A DNA stretch of 29,256 nt from Hofstenia miamia (lineage: Eukaryota > Xenacoelomorpha > Acoela > Hofsteniidae). The translations under genes were made by a program, and so were the position numbers. Positions 1-10,149 of the stretch are shown here, piece by piece. The notes below the pieces were generated by a model. That model saw nothing but the letters and a program-made list of their open reading frames with translations, was not told the DNA's origin and searched no databases. The first letter of the stretch is position 1. Each line of letters begins with the position of its first letter. The stretch lies in the NCBI GenBank assembly GCA_900660155.1, contig CABFPE010000224.1, forward strand, positions 73,620 through 102,875, read 5' to 3'.

Positions 1-135
1 TCGTAAAATTCCTGGAATTTCCCATTTTTTCTTAGAATTTACAACAGATTCATTTAACCAATCAAATTAACACAACTTTAGATTTACATACAATACATTT
101 TCACTGAAAAAAAAACTATCATTATAGTTTGAAAT

Positions 136-752
136 ATGGTCCGTGGTAGTTGAATTTCACCAACAAAGCGTGTTCAAATTCATATCTTGTACGAGGAAGG
201 GTACAATTATCGCGCTATAGCTGTTAGAATGGGCGTGTCAGCATCTTTGGTATCCAGAAGTATTCCTCACTATCAGTAACTTTGGTGACAACCCCTCAGA
301 AAGACGGTCTCGTTCACAGTTACGTCGTCAATCAACCATTCTCTTCATCTTCTGAAGTCAAAGCAAATCTAGGCGTTGTAGTGGAGAAAGTATCAACACG
401 CACCATTAGGTGTCGATTGAATACTACCTTTGACCTTCCATCGTGCAAACCGGCAGCCAAACCCTGATTGTCTTCAAAGAACATTCGAGACCGGTTGCGC
501 TTTTGCAGGCAATACCAACACTACACCCCTGAGATGTGGCATCAAGTAATGTTTAGTGAGTAATCCAAGATTTGCCAGTTTACATCATACCGGCCACACA
601 TTCGACGACCAAGAATCCAAAGATTCAATACACGTTACACACAACAAACTGTCCGCTGAGCACCTTCTGTGATGATTTGGGGTGCTATAACTGTGAATTG
701 GCTTGCTGGTCTTCATTTTGTTCCTCACAACGAGCCATCACAACCAAGAACT
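136..752 (+). pseudogene. Tc1-like transposase pseudogene, copy 1 (first half only)
   Basis: This is a remnant of a Tc1/mariner-superfamily transposase, the nuclear enzyme that cuts and pastes the element at TA sites. ATG at 136 is followed by a stop after five codons. The next frame segments read KRVQIHILYEEGYNYRAIA and RAIAVRMGVSASLVSR (211-258), a paired-type helix-turn-helix that binds the ends. A frameshift follows, then the start of the DDE domain: NIRDRLRFCRQYQHYTPEMW, then SVMIWGAITVNWLAGLHFVP near 665-725. The first catalytic Asp, normally in FSDES, reads F-S-E-stop-S, with GAG at 558-560 and TAA at 561-563. The second half with the DN.P.HT and DDE Glu motifs is absent. It is dead in several independent ways. 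Confidence 0.85.
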
Positions 753-819
753 AACTATTTACTTTCTACACGGTGTTATCATATTGTTTCTACATTGTGT
801 TATTATATTGTTTCTACAT

Positions 820-820
820 N
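820..820. other. Assembly gap, single N
   Basis: This one undetermined base lies exactly at the junction of the 736 bp direct duplication. A 1-base gap is a typical placeholder where a scaffolder estimated a zero or negative distance. Confidence 0.9.
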
Positions 821-872
821 TTACATACAATACATTTTCACTGAAAAAAAAACTATCATTATAGTTTGAAAT

Positions 873-1489
873 ATGGTCCGTGGTAGTTGAATTTCACCAA
901 CAAAGCGTGTTCAAATTCATATCTTGTACGAGGAAGGGTACAATTATCGCGCTATAGCTGTTAGAATGGGCGTGTCAGCATCTTTGGTATCCAGAAGTAT
1001 TCCTCACTATCAGTAACTTTGGTGACAACCCCTCAGAAAGACGGTCTCGTTCACAGTTACGTCGTCAATCAACCATTCTCTTCATCTTCTGAAGTCAAAG
1101 CAAATCTAGGCGTTGTAGTGGAGAATGTATCAAAACGCACCATTAGGTGTCGATTGAATACTACCTTTGACCTTCCATCGTGCAAACCGGCAGCCAAACC
1201 CTGATTGTCTTCAAAGAACATTCGAGACCGGTTGCGCTTTTGCAGGCAATACCAACACTACACCCCTGAGATGTGGCATCAAGTAATGTTTAGTGAGTAA
1301 TCCAAGATTTGCCAGTTTACATCATACCGGCCACACATTCGACGACCAAGAATCCAAAGATTCAATACACGTTACACACAACAAACTGTCCGCTGAGCAC
1401 CTTCTGTGATGATTTGGGGTGCTATAACTGTGAATTGGCTTGCTGGTCTTCATTTTGTTCCTCACAACGAGCCATCACAACCAAGAACT
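873..1489 (+). pseudogene. Tc1-like transposase pseudogene, copy 2 (near-identical to copy 1)
   Basis: This is the same broken transposase as at 136-752, displaced by exactly 737 bases. It shares the early stop, the frameshift and the FSE-stop-S lesion at the catalytic Asp. I see only two substitutions against copy 1, both near 1125-1137 (gagaaagtatcaacacg versus gagaatgtatcaaaacg). Shared inactivating lesions mean the duplication came after decay, or never happened in the organism: the only separator is one N at 820. This copy is joined to the genuine right end of the transposon at 1625. Confidence 0.85.
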
Positions 1490-1646
1490 AACTATTTACT
1501 TTCTACACGGTGTTATCATATTGTTTCTACATTGTGTTATTATATTGTTTCTACATTGCGTTTTTAGTGTAAAATACAAAAATTTCCAAATTTGGAAAGT
1601 TTTATCAAATTTTTGGCCAGTACTGTATATACAGTATATACATATA

Positions 1647-1936
1647 CAGGCTTTGGATATAAAATTTGAAAATATCTACACGGCATTGGATACAAAAATA
1701 ATATATGCGGGTGCAACATAATATGGTGGAGTGTGCTGGATACAGGCCCAAAACAAATATTTTTGAAAAAACTTGAAACTCATACATAAGAAATTGCACC
1801 CCTATTCAAAATGCGCAAAGTAAAAATTTTTTTTAAAAAATTAATTATTCTGGCTTTCCATCAAAATAGCACTGGATACTATGGAAATTCGGAAAGTGAG
1901 GGTGGTGGATACAAATCCCATAGTATCTAGAGCCTG
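1647..1936. mobile_element. 290 bp miniature inverted-repeat element with TA flanks
   Basis: The left end CAGGCTTTGGATA (from 1647) and the inverted right end CAGGCTCTAGATA (ending 1936) match at 11 of 13 positions. Both are bordered outside by TA (1645-1646 and 1937-1938), which fits a Tc1/mariner-type target duplication, although the right flank is a TA microsatellite and so less telling. Inside, the motif ggatac or ggatat occurs five times (near 1655, 1688, 1738, 1873 and 1906). A second nested inverted pair gggtgcaa/ttgcaccc lies at 1709-1716 and 1794-1801. No transposase is encoded. It starts 22 bases after the Tc1 element ends. Confidence 0.6.
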
Positions 1937-1961
1937 TATATATATATATATATATATATAT
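1937..1961. repeat. (TA)n microsatellite
   Basis: This is an uninterrupted TA dinucleotide run between the miniature element ending at 1936 and the dispersed repeat starting near 2007. Confidence 0.95.
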
Positions 1962-2006
1962 TTTTTTATAAACCCCATCATGACTGCCTTTGCAGACACA
2001 AATCTT

Positions 2007-2195
2007 TAAAATCTTGTAGGATAGTATCTCTTTAATTTACCTACCCCATGGTCAATATATTTCAGTTCAAGTGAATACTGCGGTAGCAATGGCCAAAATA
2101 TAGGTTTTGGGGGAAAATTGCGATTCCCACTAAGTGCCTTAGAAATTTCAGAGCGTTTTCCACCAAATGTAAGGTTTTTTGCATTTTCCATGGCA
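2007..2195 (-). repeat. Dispersed repeat, copy 1 (inverted partner at 24916-25107)
   Basis: About 190 bp that reappear in the opposite orientation at 24916-25107 with roughly three quarters of bases matching by eye. Shared landmarks include aaatgtaaggttttttgcat at about 2164-2184, taccccatgg at 2042-2051 and aatggccaaaat at 2089-2100. A TA microsatellite lies near the same end of both copies. A 61-codon minus-strand frame crosses it (2006-2191), but the frame is not kept in the other copy, so I do not call it coding. The repeat is probably a short non-autonomous transposon; I do not recognise the family. Confidence 0.75.
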
Positions 2196-3035
2196 AATAT
2201 ATAGTTATAAGATGTTATGTATGTTTAACAAATTATATATATTTCTATGTACACTTCATAAAATTTTTGCATGTGATTATGTACTAGCAATATATTTTAT
2301 TGTTAAATAAATACAATAATAATAAGATACTCACGCTTGCAGTAGTGGCAATGGTTTGTACAGACTACAATATGAAAAAATGTTTTAGAACAAAGATAAA
2401 TTTTATTGAAAATGGCAGCCAAAGTATAGCTCTATAATTACTCAACAATGTATTGAACAATTCACCCTGAAGTTTGCAATATATATATATATATATATAT
2501 AGTTATAATATTTTGCTATGTATGTAAAAATGCTCAAAAAGCATACATAGTGACATATCAAAGAGTACATAGTAACATATGAAAAAAATGAGTAAACTTT
2601 TGCAGAAAAAATTGCTGTATGTCATTGGGTGGTTGTGAATGGCTATATTTATAATAATTCAAATTATGTTTGTGCAATTTACTCTACTTTAATAGATGTG
2701 TCAGGCAAGTTGCAGATCACTTAAAACCTATATTCTTTGTTCTACTACTTGTGTAGAACTTTGAGAGATATCAAATTTTTGCAAGCATATTTCATTTAGA
2801 AATTTTTACTTGTTAACAGTGTATTTCACACAAATAGTTGCATCACAATCCAGGCCATAAGCAGTAAACAGTTTTTTAAAATCAATATTGAAAATCCATT
2901 TTATTAAAAGTTCACAGAAATCATTGACACAAAAGGGACACCAAAATTTGCAATTTTGGTTTGCAAAAATATTAACTTTTGTGGGTATGATTTTCAATGT
3001 AGTATTTTTTAATTGTTATTGTTGCAAATGACTCT
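2196..3035. other. Intergenic, AT-rich, with a (TA)n run at 2479-2501
   Basis: No gene is recognised. The stretch holds an uninterrupted AT dinucleotide run at 2479-2501 and general AT-rich sequence. A 63-codon minus-strand frame at 2806-2997 has no recognisable motif and low-complexity composition. Confidence 0.6.
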
Positions 3036-3290
3036 TCCTAAGCCTAACTCAAAACCTTTATTTTCATTATTTTGCAAACCCTAAAACCAAATCTCAAATG
3101 TATGTTTCTGAAACATAAACCCTAACCTATTTTTTCATCATTTATAGACTTACACCCTAACCCAAAGACTTATTTCATTATTATTTTATAAACCAAATCT
3201 CAGTCTCAAACAAATTTTCCTAAGCCTAGGCTCTAACTCAAAATCTTATTTTTTCATCATTTTATAGACCAAAGTCCTAACCCAAGTTAA
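3036..3290. repeat. Degenerate minisatellite with telomere-like CCCTAA words
   Basis: Roughly 40-75 bp units recur, each made of a T-rich block (ttttttcatcatttatagac-like, starting near 3058, 3129, 3170 and 3246) followed by words such as ccctaaccc or gcctaactc. CCCTAAC or CCTAACCC occurs at about 3108-3128, 3151-3163 and 3270-3284. The blocks are too diverged and too interspersed to be a telomere array; they read as an old minisatellite. Confidence 0.5.
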
Positions 3291-3429
3291 ATATATTTAA
3301 TAAATTAAATTTGCAACATTAAATATTTATGACAGTGAAAATTTACAACATTAACCCATTTCATTCAACAATTCAGGAGGTCAAAGAAACTTGATTTATT
3401 CAGTGTATAATGGTTGATACATAGTTAAC

Positions 3430-3650
3430 AATTTAAGGGCTAAACAATGTTATTTTGAGTTGTTATGTGGTTGTTTTAAAACATTGCTGTTTTAATGTTG
3501 AAATGTTACCATTTCTTTGGTCAAAACAATGTTGCTTCAACAACATCACATTAGGTTGCATTTGGTTGTTTTTTATGAATAAAAAATCAATATTTTAAGG
3601 TATAACAATGTTGTCACATAATTGTTTTAACATTACTTCTATATGAAAAA
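3430..3650. repeat. Degenerate ~80 bp tandem repeat, three units
   Basis: The word acaatgtt recurs at 3444, 3526 and 3605, giving spacings of 82 and 79 bases. Each is followed by a ttgttttaaaacatt-like block. The first and third units are the most alike (ttaaggg..taaacaatgtt and ttaagg.tataacaatgtt). No coding content. Confidence 0.45.
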
Positions 3651-4002
3651 TAACAATTTATATTGCTAAACAGTTCAAATACAAGCCCAATATAGGGCAA
3701 ACCATTATCCTTCAGATACTGTCAAACATATTCAATACAAACATTTGTTAAACATTTAAATGAATGTCTTGTATATAAATGATAACAATAAGCATAATAA
3801 TCTGGCAAATTTAACAAAAATTTAAAAATCTAAAATTAAGTACAATTTTGAAATAGTAATTTTTTCAATTGTGAAAAATTTCTTCTTCTCAATTGTAACT
3901 TTTTTAATTAACATTCAATTTCAAGGTGTCCAAATATTCATGAATAAATTATTTTGAAAATTCTCTTATCTGGTATATTATAATTTTCACAAATTTCAAA
4001 TT
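3651..4002. other. Intergenic flank of the piggyBac remnant
   Basis: AT-rich sequence downstream of the transposase C-terminus. It should hold one end of the piggyBac element, but I could not find a convincing TTAA-bordered inverted repeat that pairs with the other side. Confidence 0.4.
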
Positions 4003-5567
4003 TCAAAAAGATTTCATAAATCCTTTAAAAATGCTTTCCTCAATAAGGTTGAGTGGTTTTGGCAATTTCAAGACCTTGAGACCTGGTATTTTAGGTTTTG
4101 AATTGCTGTCAGTCTTTAGTAGTGCTGTTGTTAGATACACTCTGAAGTCAAGGAGTTCCATGTTTTCTTCAGAATGAAGAAGACTGTAGAATATATTACT
4201 GCTAACAACAGCCATTTCCAGACAGTGAGTTATCAATGAGAAATACCATTTTTATTTTTTATACCCACTCTGTACTTCTGAGTCTTCCAATCAACCAATT
4301 CTACTCTGAACATACTAGCATTAGATTCTTTGATGCACTTGTGTACTTGAACTGTTTGGCCTCAACAATTTGCTTGTTTCATTTAAAAGCACACTGACAA
4401 TGTTATTGTCCTTCCAAGTGCAAGTGAGCAATCCAGAAATTGCATCAACAGCAGTTTTCAAGAATCCTTTTTCTTTCTTTATCAAGTCCCTCTGAAAGTA
4501 CCAGAAGCCTTGATACCATGTTCTGTAAGAGTCTTCATCAAATACATGTTGGTAAAAATTTGGTTGAAGAAAACAGAGACACAAGAATTTATTTTTTCAA
4601 GAAGATTCAAAACCACCTCTGTGCCAAATAGAACATCCTTTTGTCTTGGCTGTTCATTGGCTCCTTGATATACAGAAAACTTGTAGGTATAGCTAGATGT
4701 GCTGCACAGTGCCAATTCCTAGAATCCAAAATGTGTTGGCTTTCAACTGATAAACTGTCTAATGGGGTGTCAACCATAGTACCTTACTATTTTTTCATCA
4801 ATGGAATATTTGTCACTAATGTACCCAAATTGCAAGAAGTATTCATTAATCAAAGATGAATTTTGAAACAATGTTCCTTACAATTTTCAGGAATTTCCAA
4901 GTTGTTGTTCAGATAAAAGTATTTCTTCAATACCATGAACCTGTTTTTGGACATGGCTTCCCTAATAATTGTACAGTCAAGGTTGGGATTAAAACTCCAC
5001 TAAAATTCTTGCCTTGGCTAAGTGCCGTGCTCAGAAAGCAAAAGAATGCCAACAAATGCCATATAATCTTTAATGGTGAATTGAAACTTTTAAACATTCA
5101 TCTTACAGCATAAATTTGGCTTTGGGTATCAAATATGCCACTCAGGTTGAGCATAAACAATTCAAATGGATCTTTGTCAAAAAATTTACAAAACACTTCT
5201 TCCATGACATGTTTGTTATTGTAGTTATCAATTGTGGGTACAGTAAGCTTTTTTTGCAGATTTCTTCTATTTGAGGTTTTCCTTTAGTACTATTTTTGCA
5301 TACTCAAATTTCCTCATTGATGCATGATCTTCACCTTCATCATCTGGACCTTAATAAACTTAAAGATTTCCTGGCGCATCCACAATTTGAGTTTTACCTA
5401 TTTCTTCATCATCAAATTCTTCTCATCACTTATTTCATCAATGGTTTCTGGTGGAAGTTCTAGGATGTCAACAATCTCATGTTGATAATTTCTTGGCAAT
5501 TCATCTTCTATAGTTTGTAGAACTCCACAGCTTTGTCAATGTTCATAAACTTTCTATGTTTACTCAT
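4003..5567 (-). pseudogene. piggyBac (PGBD-type) transposase pseudogene, nearly full length
   Basis: This encodes remains of a piggyBac-family cut-and-paste transposase spread over several frames. From the N-terminus (ATG at 5567): an acidic leader with ELPPETIDEISDE near 5440; DPFELFMLNLSGIF near 5180; MSKNRFMVLKKYF near 4950; SIDEKIVRYYG near 4790; SYTYKFSVYQGANE near 4690; a GIKASGTFRGT block near 4490; and TWKDNNIVSVLLNETSKLL near 4400. The RVELVDWKTQKYRVGIKNK block near 4290 stands where MGGVD..DQ is usual. KWYFSLITHCLEMAVV and LLDFRVYLTTALLK follow down to the stop at 4003. The DNFFTS motif carrying the second catalytic Asp reads NQIFTN (Asn codon at 4563-4565), and the third site is also altered. 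At least four frameshifts and several stops confirm it is dead. No C-terminal Cys-rich finger is seen. Confidence 0.88.
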
Positions 5568-8289
5568 CTAAAAAAAGGAAAAATGTAGGTAAAATACCAC
5601 AATCCCCATTTGGGACAGTCATCATTCAACATGTTTTTGAGTTGAGTTCAAGTTACTTTGACTAAGTTTGAGTTTTTACATTTCAAGTTTGAGTTCAAGT
5701 ATTTTTTTAAAGAAAATTTGAAGTTTTATTGAGTTTTTTTATAATTCTGAGTTTGTTAGGGAAAAAAAAATATTATTTTGCCATAATTCTAAGCTAAAAA
5801 TAGTTTTTTAAGATTGGTAAAGAAATTGAAATTTAAAATAACATTCTGAGTACTCAAAAACCTTGAACATGTCAAAAATGATTAATATAAGATAGAGAGA
5901 CTAAATACAGTACAGAAGGATAAATATATATACATTTACTTTATACTTGATGGGCATGTTGAAATTTACAAATAAAACAAATATACAAAAACTTGAATTT
6001 ATAAGGTTGAAAATTGGAAAATAGTACACATTTGAGATGAAATTGAAAACAAAGAATGCACTCAATAGAAAGTGTATCAATGAGAAAATAAAATATTATC
6101 TCTAAAATGACATAAATTAATTAATAATTTGTCAAACATTCAAATATAGAAGAAATTCCACTCTAAAGTGTGATCCCCAAATGAGGCTTTTGGCATAAAA
6201 AAATTATGACATTAGAATACTATGACAATAAAAAACGACAACATCATTAAACAACAACATTAAAAAATTATGATATTAATGAATGGTTAAAGCTTCTGAG
6301 GGATAACATTAAAAAAATTGAAATTAAATGCCATATCCACTTCTGTATTTTAATTTTGCCTGAATGTCTAAATATTACATCTTAAGTCATGAGAAAAATT
6401 ACATTTCATTTACATATGTAAAATTTCATTTTTGTCCGTATTAATGACATTAATTTTCAAGAGTCATTACATTTATGACAGTCTGTCAAAAATTTTGTCA
6501 TTGACAGTTTAAAATTGTATGGTGTATTATAAGTAAATCATTGTTGGAAAAAATTAATTACTGAGAATTTTTCCATTGGACTTACCTGACTTGTTTTTTA
6601 GCATTTGAAATCTATTGAGGATGACTCAAATTATAATTGATGCAACCACATAATGAAGCTACTGAATGCTTGCATCTTCCTACTTGAGCAAAATATCCCT
6701 TCCATTTAGTACCCAATATGTTGTGATTTTTTTCATCTACATGAATGATAAAGTTAATCTTGTGTTAAGGAGTAATTAGGCCATCAATTCTACAATAATC
6801 CTGAAAATACTGAAATTGCTTCCCCATAATTAGTGGACCTCTCAATGTACAAACTGCTTCCAAATATCATCCAAGGAATATTTTATGCAGCAATCTACAA
6901 ATATCAATATAATTCAATTTTCAAGCACAAATAATATCAATTCATCAAACATTAAGCATTTAGTGTTTTATTAGGATTGCACATCCATGGGATATCAATA
7001 TTTAATTTGTCTCATTAGTAAAGAAGTAAATTAAGACATTCATGCTATGTTTCCAATATTAAAGGATGATAGCTAAAGTGGGCTAAATTACAAGTGGTCT
7101 AAAAACTAAAATGCAATAGTTTTTAATCAGGAAATTATAAATCAACAAATTTAGAAAAACTAAATAATGCTTCTACACTTGGAATTGAAAATTCTATTTT
7201 AATAAGTGTCTTACATGTATATGTTTTGTGTATTTTTTGTTAACTGTGTTGCAAGATGTACTTTATTGATAATTTGCCCATGTCAAAAGATAGAGATGTT
7301 AATATAGGTTACAAACACAAAAGTAGATGCATATTTCATTTCTTCAATAACTCAAAATCTATAAATATTAATATTGCATGCTTAACATTAGCTTTAGCAA
7401 AATTTTCAGTAAACCATCCAAAGACATTGAAGTCTGAACAGTGAATTATTAGCATATCATTTGGAAATCTTTGTGCATTTTCCTATAATTATTCAATTTT
7501 GTATTTTAATGCAAAAAACATTAAATCCATTATAGTTTGATAACTAATCAGTTGTTTTTATTATAATTTCATGAAATTTTTTGCACACTCTGCATATATA
7601 AGTCAGATGAGGCAACTGTTAATGCTGGGAATTTAAAAATAGACAATAATTTTCTAGGAAATTAAAAAAGTGGTAGTCTTGTCTTTGGAATTTGGTAGTT
7701 TATTAAAAAATAATATAATTTATAGCATTACAAATTTCGTAAAAATATGCCCTATTTGACATATGCACAGATGTGCAAGTTTCCGAAAAGGCATATAAAT
7801 AACCTTTAATTCGCAAAAGCTGATGTTGCTAAAAATTTATTATCAATTTTTCTATATTTAGCTAAAAAATAGCTTTAGTAGTAGTCTTTTTGTGAAGTAT
7901 TCAGAATTGTGATATTAGTTATAGATTATAGCAGAGGAAGCAAAGATAGAAGAAATATTTCAGATGCAAATTGCTTTAATATCTTCACATTCCATATTTA
8001 TTTTTCAATGAAGACGTCTAATTTCGATTCTTCTTTTTGATTATTAGATGAATAGTTATTTTAGTCACCAGCTGACTCCAATATAGAGGCATTTTGAGGA
8101 GGGCTGGCATTAATAATAATTGCAGTTCCTAATTTTCAATAAATATATTAAACAAAGGCGCCGTTTTCTCATATATTTGGTTTGAGAGCACAGGCCAAAA
8201 TGCAGCAAGGATTCCAATGTTTTTATGAAATTGAGAGTTTTCAACTTTGGTAGTTCTTTTGCCTTGATTTTAGTCCAACAAATACATGT
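5568..8289. other. Long AT-rich intergenic region, nothing coding recognised
   Basis: I see no gene in this 2.7 kb. The first part (5632-5720) is rich in gagtt/caagt words (gagttgagttcaagtt, caagtttgagttcaagt), resembling the edge of a diverged repeat. Around 6440-6510 there are overlapping short palindromes such as tgacagtctgtca. The 60-62 codon frames at 7256-7444 (+) and 8110-8292 (-) have no recognisable motif. Confidence 0.55.
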
Positions 8290-9047
8290 CATATTACCTT
8301 ATCTCTATCTCTCCCTTCTGATCTTTCTTTTCCTGTGAACTTTTCTCCTCATCATATTCATCTTGGAGTTCAACTTGCTGCTAACCTGTATTGGTCTGGT
8401 CATGTGTCCTTTCGCCTCCGCAAAGCTAATTCCTCACTCTTTGCCCTTTAATTCCACGGCTGCTGTGAAACTCTCTTTGTTCAAGTCCATTCCTCGCGCC
8501 ATTTTTCTTTATGGTTCTCCCTGTTGGTGGCCTTCTCGTTCTTCGTTCCACTCGATGGAACGTTTCCAGGTGCCTTCAAATAGATCTCTCCCTTGCCATA
8601 CAAAGATGCTCTTCTCAAATTCTCCACTCTCCCGCTGTCACTCTACTTCCATGCCTCTGATCTCCTTCTGTTCAATCGCTTGCTCACTCGCAAATTGGAT
8701 CTTGATCCTTTTGATTTCATTCCGTTCTCTCTCTACTGCTCGCTTTATTCTCTCTGATGATCTTGTCACCTTCTCATTTCGCAACCTCCACAAACATCGC
8801 ATCCATCACTCGTTGTCCAATAGTGCATGTACTGTTGCTAATCACATCTTCAATCTCAATTGATTTTTATCCCGTGACTTTTCTTCAAGAAATATTTGAT
8901 GTCTTTCCTGTTTGCCCTTCTCCAACTTCGCCTACTCTTCCATCTGCTCCTATTCCATCTTCTGTGACTGTCATCGCTGTCGTAAAACTTGACTTGTTTT
9001 TATTCTTTTTGTAGTGTTGTATGCCTTCAGCGGCTAAATAAAGTCAT

Positions 9048-9049
<2 letters not shown>
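8290..9049 (+). pseudogene. Non-LTR retrotransposon (LINE) 3' fragment, reverse transcriptase C-terminus
   Basis: This is the end of a LINE ORF2, broken by stops and frame changes. Readable blocks are IHLGVQLAANLYWSGHVSFR near 8360-8420, which is the YLGV..a..L.W..hv motif after the palm domain. AIFLYGSPCWWPSRSSFHSM follows near 8495-8560 (the thumb region before the conserved Gln-containing helix). LPLSLYFHASDLLLFNRLL and TRKLDLDPFDFIPF lie near 8620-8730. The 3' UTR ends in cggctaaataaagtcattc and then an (ATT)n tail at 9050, as expected for target-primed integration. Upstream catalytic RT motifs and the endonuclease are missing, so this is a 5'-truncated copy. I suspect a Jockey/CR1-group family but cannot fix the clade. 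Confidence 0.7.

Positions 9050-9113
<64 letters not shown>
9050..9113 (+). repeat. (ATT)n tail of the LINE
   Basis: A trinucleotide run directly after the LINE 3' end. It is the 3' tail typical of several non-LTR clades rather than an independent microsatellite. Confidence 0.85.
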
Positions 9114-9115
<2 letters not shown>

Positions 9116-9333
9116 AAACAGCATACATTAGGGGACGGTAATACACTTCATGCATTCGAAACATACATCTAACATTGAGCAACTACACAAACATCCACTC
9201 AAGCATTATTATATTATAATATATTGTACATATTAATTTGTAGTTATTTATTTGTTTATATTTTATTTTTCATTTGTAATGTGTTAGTTTGTAGATCTTG
9301 TATACACATATTGCGCAATAAATTTGCTCGGAC

Positions 9334-9334
<1 letters not shown>
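9114..9334 (+). mobile_element. Possible second LINE 3' UTR
   Basis: A 220 bp non-coding stretch ending in ttgcgcaataaatttgctcggac and leading straight into another (ATT)n run. The layout (an A-rich aataaa-like word, about a dozen bases, then ATT repeats on the same strand) matches the neighbouring LINE tail, although the unique sequence differs. It could be the 3' UTR of another element, split from its body by the first one. No coding support. Confidence 0.35.

Positions 9335-9383
<49 letters not shown>
9335..9383 (+). repeat. (ATT)n tract
   Basis: A second trinucleotide run 220 bp after the first, in the same strand orientation. It is probably a retrotransposon tail. Confidence 0.85.
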
Positions 9384-9385
<2 letters not shown>

Positions 9386-10149
9386 CAGAGCAATTTAAAG
9401 TATTATGCAATCCTTATTTGGTGCATTTCTATAAGACACACGTTTAATAACCTAAAAAATTCCAATTGTCAATTTCAGTTTCGAGTTGTTCTTAACTTGT
9501 ACGTGAAATTTTACAAAAGATTAAAGTGCTAAGTGTGAATTTTCATTTCAGTGCAATGTAAAAGTCCCGTGAGTTCGGGGGCAGTACGTGAAATTGAGGC
9601 ATGGCACAATGATCTATAATGTCCATCTTAATTATGGAAAAGTATACCCAATAATGTGACTAAAGAAATTACAAAAAATCCCATCTAAAGTGTTCCTTTA
9701 TTCAAAGTCGTTTTCCATTAAATAAATTATTATAATCGGATTGCTATTATGATTGCATAAGTTTAAGCAGCTGGTATCAGAAATATTAAATCCCAACCGC
9801 TATACTCACGACTAGTTAATGGCGGACAATAAGTAGCTTATCACAATCGAAGAATGCTGCGAATAGGTCATCCCAGGAGGTAAAATAGATATGAGATACA
9901 AACATCCCGCTATAAAAATAAGTAGGCTCCATGTTCTCTATATGATTGAAATAGAAAAGTGCTGAACGTTGGCCTTTGTTCTAACAATTTTTTAAAAATA
10001 TTTTTTCCAGACATAAATGGCATACAGAATTTGTCATCATTGTACTCAAATACACTACAATGTCTCATTCCCTTCACCATACAGGCCCAATTTTTATTTA
10101 TTAATTTTTTATTTAACAATAATGAATAGACATTCATTAGTATGAAAGA
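9384..10149. other. Intergenic, including the 3' UTR side of the minus-strand LINE
   Basis: No gene is seen. The right part (about 10085-10149) should be the 3' untranslated end of the LINE at 10150-11260, read on the minus strand, with A-rich words such as aataaaaaattaataaataaa. The 75-codon minus-strand frame at 9910-10137 has no recognised motif. Confidence 0.5.

Larger units (their letters stand above)
84..1556. repeat. Direct duplication of 736 bp around a single N (probable assembly artefact)
   Basis: Bases 84-819 recur at 821-1556, with two differences seen by eye, and are separated only by the N at 820. The first copy ends on tttctacat right before the N, and the second starts on ttacataca right after it. 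This is the pattern expected when two contigs with overlapping ends are placed side by side without being merged. Downstream users should treat the locus as present once until reads show otherwise. Confidence 0.85.
1..1625 (+). mobile_element. Tc1-like DNA transposon, decayed, left end outside window
   Basis: The right boundary is the inverted-repeat end ttggccagtactg, ending at 1625 and followed by TA. The reverse reading CAGTACTGGCCAAAA is the classic Tc1-type terminus next to a TA target. Inside are two copies of a broken transposase. The first bases of the window (taaaattcctggaatttccc...) look like the mirror of the right-end subterminal sequence (reverse of 1570-1610), so the left end probably lies just before base 1. 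Without the duplicated 737 bp the visible element would be about 890 bp. That is too short for a complete Tc1 element (about 1.3-1.7 kb by family knowledge) and fits the missing 3' half of the transposase. Confidence 0.8.

Noticed and set aside
2006..2191. 61-codon minus-strand frame starting MENAKNLTFGG
   Set aside because: It lies in the dispersed repeat, and the other copy does not keep the frame beyond the first few residues.
3354..3372. ttaacccatttc as a piggyBac end (TTAA plus CCC)
   Set aside because: No matching inverted GGG-TTAA end was found on the far side of the transposase remnant.
5603..6186. Possible inverted repeat ccccatttgggac / gatccccaaatgagg
   Set aside because: Only about 12 of 17 bases match and no target duplication or TTAA was found at the flanks, so it is not distinguishable from chance.
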